Shown: one piece after another, positions 8,447-17,399 of the stretch
How the letters are laid out: every line of letters begins with the position of its first letter
Numbering within the stretch: the stretch's first letter is position 1
DNA from: Chitinophaga caseinilytica
Lineage (GTDB): Bacteria > Bacteroidota > Bacteroidia > Chitinophagales > Chitinophagaceae
DNA length: 64,000 nucleotides
Reading direction: 5' to 3'
Assembly (NCBI RefSeq): GCF_038396765.1
Contig: NZ_CP150096.1
Span: 477,501 to 541,500 of the forward strand
Translations under genes and position numbers: made by a program
The notes under the pieces: model-generated
The model's database searches: none
Told to the model about the DNA's origin: nothing
Seen by the model: the letters and a program-made list of their open reading frames with translations, nothing else

Positions 8447-9859
8447 ATGATGGACACTCAGCAACAGAACCAGCAGACCCTGAAAGGCCCTGTGACCATT
8501 TCAGGCGTTGGTTTGCATACAGGAGCGCATGTGAACATGACCCTCAAACCGGCAATGCCCGGTTTCGGCATCAAATTCCAACGCATCGATCTGCCGGACC
8601 AACCAATCGTTAAAGCGGATGTGGACTATGTGGTGGATACCGCCCGCGGCACCACACTCGAGCATAACGGCGCCCGCGTAAGTACCGTGGAACACATCCT
8701 CGCCGCCCTCGTAGGCATGGGGGTAGACAACGTACTGATCGAGCTGAACGGACCGGAAATCCCCATCATGGACGGCTCCTCCCTCCCTTTCATCGACCTC
8801 ATCGAGGAAGTGGGCATCCAGGAACAGGAAGCCAAAAAGATCTGGTATTCCATCGACACCAATATCAACTATTACGATGAAGTGAAGAAAGTGGAAATGT
8901 CTGCCCTCCCGGCGCCGGACTACCGCATCACCACGCTCATCGACTTCAATTCTCCCGTGCTCGGTACCCAGCACGCCAACCTGAAGAGCCTGGCCGATTT
9001 CAAGAAAGACATCGCGCCGTGCCGCACTTTCGTGTTCCTGCATGAGCTGGAATACCTGCTGGCCAACAACCTCATCAAAGGGGGAGACATCAATAACGCC
9101 ATCGTGGTGGTAGACCGCGCCGTGAGCGAAGAAGAGCTGAACAGGCTCGCCAAGGCTTTCGACCGTGCGGAAATCTCCGTTCACCAGCGCGAAGGCATCC
9201 TCAACAACGCACAGCTTCACTTCCCCAACGAGCCCGCGCGCCACAAGCTGCTCGATATCGTGGGAGACCTCGCCCTGATCGGCTACCCCATCAAGGCGCA
9301 TATCATCGCCAACCGTCCGGGGCACGCTTCCAACGTGGAGTTTGCCCGCAAGATCAAGGCGTATATCAAGAAGAACAAGCATAACCGCGACGTTCCCATC
9401 TATGATCCCAATCAGCCCGCGATCTACGACATCAACCGCATCGTGAAAACCATGCCGCACCGTTACCCGATGCTGCTGGTAGACAAGATCATCGAACTGA
9501 GCGATACGCTGGTAGTAGGCATCAAGAACGTCACCTTCAACGAGCAGATCTTCCAGGGGCACTTCCCCAACAACCCGGTAATGCCCGGCGTACTGATCTG
9601 CGAAGCCCTGGCACAGGTAGGCGGCATCCTCGCCCTCAACCCGAAGCCGGACCCGGAAAATTACGATACCTATTTCCTCAAGATCGATAATTGCAAATTC
9701 AAGCAAAAAGTGATGCCCGGAGATACCATGGTACTGAAAATGGAGCTGCTCAGCCCCATCCGCAGAGGCCTGGTGGAAATGCGCGGAACCGCTTTCGTCG
9801 GCAATAAAGTGGCCGCGGAAGCAGACATGGTTGCTCAAATTGTAAAACGCGAAGGATAA
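8447..9859 (+). CDS. lpxC: bifunctional LpxC deacetylase / FabZ dehydratase
   Basis: 470 residues, a fusion characteristic of Bacteroidota. Residues ~10-310 are LpxC, the zinc deacetylase that commits UDP-GlcNAc to lipid A; ligands visible are H83 in STVEHILAAL and H266/D270 in HKLLDIVGDLALIG. Residues ~320-470 are FabZ, the 3-hydroxyacyl-ACP dehydratase: H338 in MPHRYPMLLVDKI and the second active-site segment GHFPNNPVMPGVLICEALAQ. The fusion places the enzymes that compete for 3-hydroxyacyl-ACP (lipid A versus membrane fatty acids) at fixed stoichiometry. The gene starts at an ATGATG pair; either ATG would serve. Confidence 0.97.
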   Translation: MMDTQQQNQQTLKGPVTISGVGLHTGAHVNMTLKPAMPGFGIKFQRIDLPDQPIVKADVDYVVDTARGTTLEHNGARVSTVEHILAALVGMGVDNVLIELNGPEIPIMDGSSLPFIDLIEEVGIQEQEAKKIWYSIDTNINYYDEVKKVEMSALPAPDYRITTLIDFNSPVLGTQHANLKSLADFKKDIAPCRTFVFLHELEYLLANNLIKGGDINNAIVVVDRAVSEEELNRLAKAFDRAEISVHQREGILNNAQLHFPNEPARHKLLDIVGDLALIGYPIKAHIIANRPGHASNVEFARKIKAYIKKNKHNRDVPIYDPNQPAIYDINRIVKTMPHRYPMLLVDKIIELSDTLVVGIKNVTFNEQIFQGHFPNNPVMPGVLICEALAQVGGILALNPKPDPENYDTYFLKIDNCKFKQKVMPGDTMVLKMELLSPIRRGLVEMRGTAFVGNKVAAEADMVAQIVKREG

Positions 9860-9868
9860 AATAACAGC

Positions 9869-10669
9869 ATGATTCACCCGCTCACATACATCCACCCGGA
9901 CGCCAAAGTTGCGCCCAATGTAAAAATCGATCCTTTTACCGTTATTCATAAAAATGTCGAGATCGGGGAAGGCACCTGGATCGGTTCCAATGTGACCGTC
10001 ATGGAAGGTGCCCGCATCGGCAAAAACTGCCGCATCTTTCCCGGAGCGGTGATCGCCGGCATTCCGCAGGACCTCAAATTCGAAGGCGAGGAAACCATCG
10101 TGGAAATCGGCAACAACACCACCATTCGCGAGTATGTGACCGTTAACAGGGGCACCAAAGACCGCTGGAAAACATCCATCGGCAATAACTGCCTCATCAT
10201 GGCCTATAGCCACATCGCGCACGATTGCATCATCGGCAACAACTGCGTGTTCTCCAACAACACCACCCTCGCCGGGCACATCACCATCGGCGACCACGTG
10301 GTACTGGCGGGCATGGTAGCCGTTCAGCAGTTCTGCAAAGTGGGCAACCACGCCTTCGTGACCGGCGGCTCCCTCGTCCGTAAAGACGTGCCGCCCTACG
10401 TGAAAGCCGCCCGCGAACCGCTGTCGTACGTCGGCGTTAATTCCATCGGGCTCAAGCGCAGAGGGTTCTCGCTGGACAAGATCAACCACATCCTGGACAT
10501 CTACCGCATCCTCTTCGTGAAAGGCAACAATATTTCCAAAGCCATCCGCATCATCGAAGCCGAATTCCCCGCCACGGACGAAAGGGACGAAATCCTTTCC
10601 TTCATCCGCGACTCCGGCCGCGGCATCATGAGAGGATACAGCACCCGGGCGAATGACGATCTCGCTTAA
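9869..10669 (+). CDS. lpxA: acyl-ACP--UDP-N-acetylglucosamine O-acyltransferase
   Basis: 266 residues, typical for LpxA, which performs the first acylation of UDP-GlcNAc in lipid A synthesis. The N-terminal two thirds are hexapeptide repeats (IHPDAKVAPNVKIDPFTVI; GNNCVFSNNTTLAGHITIG) forming the beta-helix. The catalytic His is H118 in AYSHIAHDCIIG. The C-terminal alpha-helical part (YVGVNSIGLKRRGFS...) fits the family. It starts nine bases after lpxC/fabZ, and its last 17 bases overlap the start of the ABC ATPase gene. Confidence 0.96.
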   Translation: MIHPLTYIHPDAKVAPNVKIDPFTVIHKNVEIGEGTWIGSNVTVMEGARIGKNCRIFPGAVIAGIPQDLKFEGEETIVEIGNNTTIREYVTVNRGTKDRWKTSIGNNCLIMAYSHIAHDCIIGNNCVFSNNTTLAGHITIGDHVVLAGMVAVQQFCKVGNHAFVTGGSLVRKDVPPYVKAAREPLSYVGVNSIGLKRRGFSLDKINHILDIYRILFVKGNNISKAIRIIEAEFPATDERDEILSFIRDSGRGIMRGYSTRANDDLA

Positions 10670-11270
10670 CCAGGTCGGAAAACGGTATAACCACGACTGG
10701 ATCTTCCGTCGTTGCACCCATACTTTCTCCGGCACGGGCGGCTCCGCCATCCTCGGGCCCAACGGCTCCGGCAAAAGCACCCTGCTGCAGATCATCAGCG
10801 GCCATCACCATCACAGTGAAGGCAAACTGGAATATTTCTTCAACGATCAACTGCTCCCGCAAGACCAGTTCTTCCGCCATTGCGCCATCGTAGCCCCCTA
10901 CCTGGAAGTGGTGGAAGAACTGACCCTGCAGGAATGCTTCGAATTCCATCTACAGTTCAAAACCTTCCTCCCCGGATTCAAACCCCGGGAAATCGCCGGC
11001 ATCGTGGGTCTCGACGCCGCCTGGCACAAACAGGTAAGGCATTTCTCCTCCGGCATGAAGCAGCGCGCCCGACTCGCACTTGCCATCTTCTCCGACGTCC
11101 GCGCCCTGCTGCTCGACGAGCCCTGCACCAACCTCGACGCCGCCGGCATCAGCCTCTACCAGCAGCTGATCCGCGAATACGGCGGCAACCGCCTTATCAT
11201 CGTTTCCTCCAACGACCCCGCCGAATACAGCTTTTGCCAGGAACAAATCCGGATCAGCGACTACAAGTAA
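10653..11270 (+). CDS. ABC transporter ATP-binding protein without adjacent permease
   Basis: 205 residues, a stand-alone ATPase domain. Walker A GPNGSGKST (35-43), signature FSSGMKQRARLALAIF, Walker B ALLLDEPCTNLD and a switch region near the C-terminus are all present, so it should hydrolyse ATP. It begins inside the last codons of lpxA (17-base overlap), which strongly suggests cotranscription with lipid A genes. No permease lies next to it. The transported substrate is unknown; lipid or envelope transport is an inference from context only. Confidence 0.88.
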   Translation: MTISLNQVGKRYNHDWIFRRCTHTFSGTGGSAILGPNGSGKSTLLQIISGHHHHSEGKLEYFFNDQLLPQDQFFRHCAIVAPYLEVVEELTLQECFEFHLQFKTFLPGFKPREIAGIVGLDAAWHKQVRHFSSGMKQRARLALAIFSDVRALLLDEPCTNLDAAGISLYQQLIREYGGNRLIIVSSNDPAEYSFCQEQIRISDYK

Positions 11271-11316
11271 TAATTTGTACTTTCAGGGCGTCATTGTGAA
11301 TGATTAAATTCTCCCT

Positions 11317-12648
11317 ATGAGCATTCCGAACAAAAAAGTCGTGAACGGATGGGCCATGTATGACTGGGCCAATTCCGTGTACAACCTCGTGATCACGACC
11401 ACTTTCTTTCCGCTTTACTTTATTTCCATCACCAACGCCGAATTCGGCGGCGACGTGGTCGATTTTTTCGGCTGGAAACTGAAGAACTCCGTACTGTACG
11501 ACTACGCACTGGCTTTCGCCTATCTCCTCATCGCGTTCGCCATGCCCATCCTCGGCTCCATCGCGGATACGCGTGGCAATAAAAAGAACTTCCTCCGCTT
11601 CTTCACCTATCTCGGCGGGCTTTCCTGCATGGCGTTTTTCACTTTCACCACGAACTCCTCGCTCGAGCTGGCGGTACTGTATTTCGTACTGGCCACGGTG
11701 GGATATTGCGGTGGATTGGTGTTCTATAACTCGTACCTGCCCGAAATTGCGCCGGTTGAACTGAGGGACCGGGTTTCGGCGCGCGGATATTCGTTCGGCT
11801 ATATCGGCAGCGTATTGTTGCAAATCATAGGGTTCGCCCTGGTATTGGGTTTCGATGCTATGAAGCTCCCCGGTGACCTCGCCCCCAGGATCACTTTCCT
11901 CCTCGTAGGGCTCTGGTGGATCGGGTTCGCGCAGATCCCGTTCGTCCGCCTCCCCAAATCTCAGCCTTCCATCGAAAATCATAAAGGCAGCATTTTTTCC
12001 GACGGTTTCGCGGAATTGAAGAAAGTGTACGCGCAGGTACGCCGCATGCCGGTACTGAAACGCTTTCTCAGGGGGTTTTTCTTCTACTCCATGGGCGTGC
12101 AGACCGTGATGATGGTAGCCACGATCTTCGGACTGAAGGAACTGAAAATGCCGCAGACCAACCTCATCGCCTGCGTGGTGATCATCCAGCTGGTAGCGGT
12201 GCTCGGCGCCTGGGGCATGGCGAGGCTATCGGAACGGTACGGCAACTTCCGCATCATTATGCTGACGGTTTTACTGTGGATCGGGATTTGCCTGGCCGCC
12301 TATTTCATGACCACGCAGACGCAGTTCTATTTCCTCGCCGTGGGCGTAGGGCTCGTAATGGGCGGGATACAATCGCTCAGCCGCTCCACTTATGCCAAGC
12401 TGATCCCCGAGACCAGGGACACCGCATCCTTCTTCAGCTACTACGACGTAACGGAAAAGATCTCCATCGTGATCGGCCTGTTCAGCTTCGGGTACATCGA
12501 ACATCTGACCGGCGATATGCGGACGTCTGTGCTCGTTTTGACAGGGTTCTTCGGCATAGGGCTTCTCTGGGTTTTCTCCGCCTTGCAGAAACAACGTAGC
12601 TTAGCAGCAGCGGAAAAATCCGCGGCTTATGAAACCGAAACTATCTGA
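11317..12648 (+). CDS. MFS transporter, UMF1/Atg22-like
   Basis: 443 residues, a polytopic inner-membrane protein with about 12 hydrophobic segments. The N-terminal VNGWAMYDWANSVYNLVI and later FYNSYLPEIAP, DRVSARGYSFGYIGS and GGIQSLSRSTYAKLIP are the recognisable signatures of the UMF1 / Atg22-like branch of the major facilitator superfamily. Some family members are thought to export small solutes such as amino acids; the bacterial substrates are not known. It lies 46 bases after the ABC ATPase gene and three bases before the metallo-hydrolase gene, so it may be read as part of one long transcript. Confidence 0.88.
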   Translation: MSIPNKKVVNGWAMYDWANSVYNLVITTTFFPLYFISITNAEFGGDVVDFFGWKLKNSVLYDYALAFAYLLIAFAMPILGSIADTRGNKKNFLRFFTYLGGLSCMAFFTFTTNSSLELAVLYFVLATVGYCGGLVFYNSYLPEIAPVELRDRVSARGYSFGYIGSVLLQIIGFALVLGFDAMKLPGDLAPRITFLLVGLWWIGFAQIPFVRLPKSQPSIENHKGSIFSDGFAELKKVYAQVRRMPVLKRFLRGFFFYSMGVQTVMMVATIFGLKELKMPQTNLIACVVIIQLVAVLGAWGMARLSERYGNFRIIMLTVLLWIGICLAAYFMTTQTQFYFLAVGVGLVMGGIQSLSRSTYAKLIPETRDTASFFSYYDVTEKISIVIGLFSFGYIEHLTGDMRTSVLVLTGFFGIGLLWVFSALQKQRSLAAAEKSAAYETETI

Positions 12649-12651
12649 AGC

Positions 12652-13491
12652 ATGAAATTACACACGATCAATACCGGCCTTTTCAAGCTCGACGGCGGCG
12701 CCATGTTCGGCGTTGTGCCCAAAAGCATCTGGAACAAACTCAACCCGGCAGACGATAACAATATGTGCTCCTGGGCCATGCGCTGCATGCTCGTGGAAGA
12801 CGGCAACCGGCTCGTGCTTATAGATAACGGCATCGGCAACAAACAGGACGCCAAATTCTTTTCCCATTACTTTCTGCATGGAGACGATACGCTCGACAAA
12901 TCGCTGGGCGCACTGGGCTTTCATCGCAACGATATCACCGACGTTTTCCTCACCCACCTCCACTTCGACCACTGCGGCGGCAGCATCGAGCGCGAGGGCG
13001 ACAAGCTCGTGCCCGCGTTCAGGAACGCCACGTACTGGAGCAACGAGGCCCACTGGAAATGGGCCACGGAACCGAACGACCGCGAAAAAGCTTCGTTCCT
13101 CCGCGACAACATCCTCCCCATCCAGCAAAGCGGCCAGCTCAAATTCATCGACCAGCAAGACGGCATCGCTTTCACCGACCACATCCGGGTGCGTTTCGCC
13201 TATGGCCACACCGACGCCATGATGCTCCCCGAGATCCGGTACAACGGGCATACGATCGTCTACATGGCCGACCTGCTGCCGTCTACCGGCCACATTCCCC
13301 TCCCCTACGTGATGGCGTACGACATGTTCCCGCTCACTACGCTGGAAGAGAAAAAACGCTTTCTCATGGAAGCCAACGAGCGCAATTACGTGCTCTATTT
13401 CGAGCATGACCCCGTAGTGGAATGCTGCACGCTGCAAAGCACCGAAAAAGGGATCCGCGTGCAGGAAACCTTTCCGCTCAGCAACCTCTAA
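12652..13491 (+). CDS. MBL-fold metallo-hydrolase
   Basis: 279 residues, cytoplasmic. The metal motif is LTHLHFDHCGG (HxHxDH), with further ligands in RFAYGHTDAM and FEHDPVVE. The N-terminus (INTGLFKLDGGAMFGVVPKSIW) is characteristic of a lactonase/quinoprotein-like branch of the family in Bacteroidota. The substrate cannot be deduced; lactone or thioester hydrolysis is a family-level guess. The start codon follows the MFS transporter stop by only three bases, suggesting translational coupling and perhaps a shared solute. Confidence 0.86.
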   Translation: MKLHTINTGLFKLDGGAMFGVVPKSIWNKLNPADDNNMCSWAMRCMLVEDGNRLVLIDNGIGNKQDAKFFSHYFLHGDDTLDKSLGALGFHRNDITDVFLTHLHFDHCGGSIEREGDKLVPAFRNATYWSNEAHWKWATEPNDREKASFLRDNILPIQQSGQLKFIDQQDGIAFTDHIRVRFAYGHTDAMMLPEIRYNGHTIVYMADLLPSTGHIPLPYVMAYDMFPLTTLEEKKRFLMEANERNYVLYFEHDPVVECCTLQSTEKGIRVQETFPLSNL

Positions 13492-13508
13492 ACGTTAAAC
13501 CGAAACAT

Positions 13509-13958
13509 ATGCATATGAACATCTTACGTACGCTGCCAGTTGCTGCAGCCCTTTTCCTCACCGCATGCCAGGGCGGGAACACCAATTCGCAAGACGCTAC
13601 CGCCGTGCAGGACTCCCTCGCCATCGATTCCCTCAGCACCGAAGTGATGGCCATTCACGACGAAGGCATGGCCAAAATGATGGTCATCCGCCGCCTCCGC
13701 ACCCGCGTCACCGAAGTCACCGATTCCCTCGGCAAAGCGAAGGCCGATACCGCCGTTTACCACACCGCCGGCGCCCTGCTCGACAGTGCCAACAGCGCCA
13801 TGAACGCCTGGATGCACGGGTACGACATGGAACTGGCCGATAAAGACAACGCACAGAAAAAAGCCTACCTCGAATCCGAGAAAAAGAAAATCAGCGAAGT
13901 GAAAGACCTCATGCTCAAAAGCATCGACGGCGCCAAAGCTTTGCTGAAAGAACAATAA
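13509..13958 (+). CDS. small lipoprotein, unknown function
   Basis: 149 residues from ATG 13509 (a second ATG at 13515 is equally possible). The signal peptide MHMNILRTLPVAAALFLTAC ends in a lipobox (LTAC), so the mature protein should be lipid-anchored. The rest is mostly helical and charged (KMMVIRRLRTRVTEV, KKAYLESEKKKISEVKD), suggesting a coiled-coil bundle. No catalytic motif is seen. An open frame reaches back to 13422 but overlaps the upstream gene; the lipobox fixes the real start. I cannot name the function. Confidence 0.75.
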   Translation: MHMNILRTLPVAAALFLTACQGGNTNSQDATAVQDSLAIDSLSTEVMAIHDEGMAKMMVIRRLRTRVTEVTDSLGKAKADTAVYHTAGALLDSANSAMNAWMHGYDMELADKDNAQKKAYLESEKKKISEVKDLMLKSIDGAKALLKEQ

Positions 13959-14000
13959 AAACGATCCATCAAACCGCTATCTTCACGTAAACAGATCGCT

Positions 14001-15563
14001 ATGTCCAAGCAGGAAGATTTCTTACAATACATCAACAACGGATACACGTTCAAAGGAGAACATTTCAAACTGGGCTGCGCCATGCTCGACGGTGAGGTGA
14101 TCACCGGGGCAGACGTTTTCCTTCCCCTCAAAACCCTCAACCGCCACGGCCTCATCGCCGGCGCCACCGGCACCGGTAAAACCAAGACCCTCCAGGTGAT
14201 CGCCGAAGGCCTCAGCGACGCCAGCGTGCCCGTGTTGATGATGGACATCAAGGGAGACCTCAGCGGCATCGCCGCCCCTGGCACCTCCAACGCCAAGATA
14301 GCGGAGCGGTATGCCAAAATCGGCGGAACATGGACACCGTCCGGTTACCCCGTGGAACTGCTCACACTGAGCCATGAAAAAGGCGCGCGCCTCCGGGCCA
14401 CCGTCAGCGAATTCGGCCCCGTGCTCCTGTCCAAAATCCTGGAGCTCAACGATACGCAAGCGGGGCTCGTGGCCATGATCTTCAAATATTGCGACGATAA
14501 TAAACTGCCGCTGCTCGACCTGAAAGACTTCAAAAAAGTGCTTCAGTTCGTAAGCGACGAAGGCAAGAAGGAACTGGAAAAAGACTACGGCAAGATTTCC
14601 ACCACTTCCACCGGCACCATCCTCCGGAAAGTGATCGAACTGGAGCAACAGGGCGCCACCGTGTTCTTCGGCGAAAAATCGTTCGAGGTAGACGATCTCA
14701 TGCACATCGGCGACGATGGGCGGGGAATGATCTCCATCGTTCGCGTGGCCGACATCCAGGACCGCCCGAAACTCTTTTCCACCTTCATGCTCAGCCTGCT
14801 GGCCGAACTCTACGCCACGCTCCCGGAAGAAGGCGATATGGAAAAGCCGAAGCTGGTCATGTTCATCGACGAAGCGCACCTCATTTTCCAGGAAGCCAGC
14901 GATGCGCTGCTGCAACAGATCGAAACGATCGTGAAGCTCATCCGCTCCAAAGGCGTCGGTATTTTCTTCTGCACCCAAAACCCCATGGACGTTCCGGCGT
15001 CTGTACTGGGGCAACTGGGCCTGAAGGTGCAGCACGCCCTGCGCGCGTTCACCGCCAACGACCGTAAAACGATCAAACAGACAGCGGAGAACTATCCCTT
15101 GTCGGATTTCTATAAAACCGACGAGCTGCTCACGCAGATCGGGATCGGCGAGGCGCTGGTGACCTGCCTCAGCGAAAAAGGCACGCCTACGCCGCTGGCG
15201 GCCACCATGCTCACATCGCCGCGTTCCCGGATGGATATTCTGAGCGATGGGGAGATAGACGACCTGGTGGCCAAATCCAAGCTGGTGCGGAAATACAACC
15301 AGGAGATCGACAGCGAAAGCGCCTACGAGATCCTCACCGCCAAACTGGAAGAAGCCGCCGAAAAAGCGAAACAGGAAGAAGAAGAAAAACCCGCTGCGAA
15401 AGGCCGGCAGAAAGAAGAAAAAGGCCTGCTGGAATCGGTCCTGACCAGTTCCGCCGCCAAACAGGCCGGCCGCACCGCCGCCAATATAATTACCCGCAGC
15501 CTGCTGGGCGCGTTGGGACTGGGTGGCAGAAGCAGCAAGAAAAAAGGGACCAGCTGGTTTTAA
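14001..15563 (+). CDS. HerA/YjgR-like ATPase (DUF853)
   Basis: 520 residues. It has Walker A GATGTGKT (54-61), a Walker B-like MMDIKGDLSG, a second LVMFIDEAHLIF (DEAH) and FFCTQNPMDVPASVLGQLGL, the pattern of the DUF853 family of HerA/FtsK-type ATPases (YjgR in E. coli). The cellular role is not established; HerA relatives pump DNA, but no NurA-type nuclease is adjacent. A charged Glu/Lys linker (about 450-480) and a basic Gly/Ser-rich C-terminus (LGGRSSKKKGTSWF) follow the ATPase core. The upstream 42 bases contain a weak promoter-like TATCTTCA. Confidence 0.87.
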   Translation: MSKQEDFLQYINNGYTFKGEHFKLGCAMLDGEVITGADVFLPLKTLNRHGLIAGATGTGKTKTLQVIAEGLSDASVPVLMMDIKGDLSGIAAPGTSNAKIAERYAKIGGTWTPSGYPVELLTLSHEKGARLRATVSEFGPVLLSKILELNDTQAGLVAMIFKYCDDNKLPLLDLKDFKKVLQFVSDEGKKELEKDYGKISTTSTGTILRKVIELEQQGATVFFGEKSFEVDDLMHIGDDGRGMISIVRVADIQDRPKLFSTFMLSLLAELYATLPEEGDMEKPKLVMFIDEAHLIFQEASDALLQQIETIVKLIRSKGVGIFFCTQNPMDVPASVLGQLGLKVQHALRAFTANDRKTIKQTAENYPLSDFYKTDELLTQIGIGEALVTCLSEKGTPTPLAATMLTSPRSRMDILSDGEIDDLVAKSKLVRKYNQEIDSESAYEILTAKLEEAAEKAKQEEEEKPAAKGRQKEEKGLLESVLTSSAAKQAGRTAANIITRSLLGALGLGGRSSKKKGTSWF

Positions 15564-15574
15564 ACACTTGTTCC

Positions 15575-15958
15575 ATGGCATTAATTTTTCTTATAATTGG
15601 AGCGGTTTTTACTTTGGCGGGATTGAGATCCATGAAACATCCTGCTCCGCAAATCAATCGTTTAAACGGTTACCGCAGTCGCCGCTCTAAAAAATCGCAA
15701 GCGGCCTGGGATGCCGCGCAAACATATTCTGCCCGGATTTACCGGAATACGGGATTGGGGATTTTGGCTCTAAGCATTCCGGTATGGCTGATCAACAATC
15801 GGGAGTTGCTTCATTTTTCCTTGACATGGAATTTGGGAGTGTCGCTGCTATTCAGCATTTTACCGCCGCTGTTGATAAGGCTCCTGACGGAAACCTATCT
15901 CAAAAACACTTTCGACGAAGACGGCCACCACCGTGCACATGCCGCCAATATTGAATAA
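15575..15958 (+). CDS. SdpI-family membrane protein, copy 1
   Basis: 127 residues with three hydrophobic segments. The SdpI/YhfL signature GYRSRRSKKSQAAWDAAQ (about 30-47) follows the first helix. SdpI in Bacillus is the immunity protein against the SdpC toxin; most family members elsewhere have unknown roles. It starts 11 bases after the HerA-like ATPase and is followed 12 bases later by a second copy with the same signature and NTG(L/I)GILALSIPVWL. Codon use is visibly more A+T rich than in copy 2 or the flanks, suggesting a different history. Confidence 0.8.
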   Translation: MALIFLIIGAVFTLAGLRSMKHPAPQINRLNGYRSRRSKKSQAAWDAAQTYSARIYRNTGLGILALSIPVWLINNRELLHFSLTWNLGVSLLFSILPPLLIRLLTETYLKNTFDEDGHHRAHAANIE

Positions 15959-15970
15959 AAACCGAATCGC

Positions 15971-16342
15971 ATGGTTTTGATTATTCTTTTGATCGGAACG
16001 ATTTTTACCGTGATGGGATGGATTTTCGGAAAGTTCCCACCGAAAAACATCAATCCCATCTATGGCTACCGCTCACCCCGGTCGAAAAAGTCGCAGGCGG
16101 CGTGGGACGCCGCGCAGGTCTACTCCGCCCGGATCATGCGGAACACCGGCATCGGCATACTTGCCCTCAGCATTCCCGTCTGGCTCACCAGCGGCATGGA
16201 ACTGCAATACGTCCCCGAAGTATGGATCATCGTGCTGCCGTTGCTGTTCAGCGTTGTGCCGTCGGTGATCATTATCCTGCAGACGGAAAATTTCCTGAAG
16301 AAAAATTTCGATAGCAGCGGCAATCCTTTAAAAAACAACTAA
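15971..16342 (+). CDS. SdpI-family membrane protein, copy 2
   Basis: 123 residues, three predicted membrane helices. It repeats the signature of copy 1 (GYRSPRSKKSQAAWDAAQ, then YSARIMRNTGIGILALSIPVWL) and diverges after the second helix, so the two are tandem paralogues. Codon use here is G+C rich like the surroundings. The next gene starts five bases later, so copies 1 and 2, and perhaps the oxidoreductase, are read together. No toxin gene partner (sdpC-like) is visible nearby, so an immunity role is not supported by context. Confidence 0.8.
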   Translation: MVLIILLIGTIFTVMGWIFGKFPPKNINPIYGYRSPRSKKSQAAWDAAQVYSARIMRNTGIGILALSIPVWLTSGMELQYVPEVWIIVLPLLFSVVPSVIIILQTENFLKKNFDSSGNPLKNN

Positions 16343-16347
16343 AAGAT

Positions 16348-17394
16348 ATGTCAACACCCATCAAAACCGGGCTTTGCTCCTACGGCCACAGCGGATATGC
16401 CTTCCATGCGCCGTTCCTGCACGTGCATCCCGGCTTCGAGCTGACGGCGGTGACCGAACGCTCCAAACACCTCGCGCAGCAGCGCTATCCTTCCGTAAAA
16501 ATCTATCCCGACGTGATGAGCATGATCGGCGACGCGTCGCTGGAGCTCATCATCGTCAACACACCGAACTATTCCCACTACGAATACACCAAAGCCGCAC
16601 TCCTCGCAGGCAAGCACGTGGTGGTGGAGAAGCCGTTCACCGTTACTTCCGCCGAAGGCGAAGAACTGATTGAACTGGCCAAAAAACAGCAAAAACTCAT
16701 CATCGTATATCAAAACCGCCGCTACGACAGCGATTATAAAATCGTTCGCCGGGTGGTGGAAGAAGGGCTCATCGGCGATGTGCTGGAAGTGGAATTCCAC
16801 TACGACCGGTTCAAGGAAGAACTGAGCTATAAAAAACACAAGGAAGCCGCTTCGCCCGGTACTGGCGTGTTGTACGATCTCGGGTCGCACCTGATCGACC
16901 AGGCACTGACCATTTTCGGGATGCCTGAAGCTGTATTCGGCGATGTGCGCATCATCCGCCGGGAATCTGTGGTAGACGATTATTTCGAACTGCTGCTGTA
17001 TTACCCCTCGCTGCGGGTGCGCCTCAAATCGAGCTACCTCGTGAAAGAAGCCCTCCCCGCCTACATCCTGCACGGCCGCAAGGGCTCGTTCATCAAAAGC
17101 AAGTCAGACATCCAGGAAGCACTGCTCATGAAAGGCGTGCTGCCCGATGCGCCCGATTGGGGCGCGGAATCGCCGGCAGAATGGGGCCTGCTCCACACCG
17201 AGAAAGACGGTAAAACGGTGAAGGAATTCCTGCCCGGCGGCAACGGCAACTATCTTGATTTCTACAAAGGCGTGTACGGCGCCATCCGCGAAGGCAAGCC
17301 CAATCCCGTTACGCCCGAAGAAGGCCTGAACGTGGTGAAGGTGATCGAAGCGGGATTCCGCAGCAGTGCGGAACGCCGTGTTGTGACGCTGTAA
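16348..17394 (+). CDS. Gfo/Idh/MocA-family oxidoreductase
   Basis: 348 residues. The N-terminal Rossmann fold reads GLCSYGHSGYAFHAPFL, and the family hallmark EKPFTVTSAEGEELI follows KHVVV at about 95-105. The C-terminal substrate domain has YDLGSHLIDQALTIFG with the His usually involved in catalysis. Members oxidise or reduce sugars and related compounds with NAD(P); the substrate is unknown. It converges on recQ with only five bases between stops, and no terminator hairpin is obvious there. Confidence 0.92.
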   Translation: MSTPIKTGLCSYGHSGYAFHAPFLHVHPGFELTAVTERSKHLAQQRYPSVKIYPDVMSMIGDASLELIIVNTPNYSHYEYTKAALLAGKHVVVEKPFTVTSAEGEELIELAKKQQKLIIVYQNRRYDSDYKIVRRVVEEGLIGDVLEVEFHYDRFKEELSYKKHKEAASPGTGVLYDLGSHLIDQALTIFGMPEAVFGDVRIIRRESVVDDYFELLLYYPSLRVRLKSSYLVKEALPAYILHGRKGSFIKSKSDIQEALLMKGVLPDAPDWGAESPAEWGLLHTEKDGKTVKEFLPGGNGNYLDFYKGVYGAIREGKPNPVTPEEGLNVVKVIEAGFRSSAERRVVTL

Positions 17395-17399
17395 TTTTT

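Noticed and set aside
8501..10795. Very long open frame on the minus strand opposite lpxC/fabZ and lpxA
   Set aside because: It lies antisense to three clearly coding genes, has a composition rich in His, Val and Asp, and matches no family; it arises from G+C-biased third codon positions.
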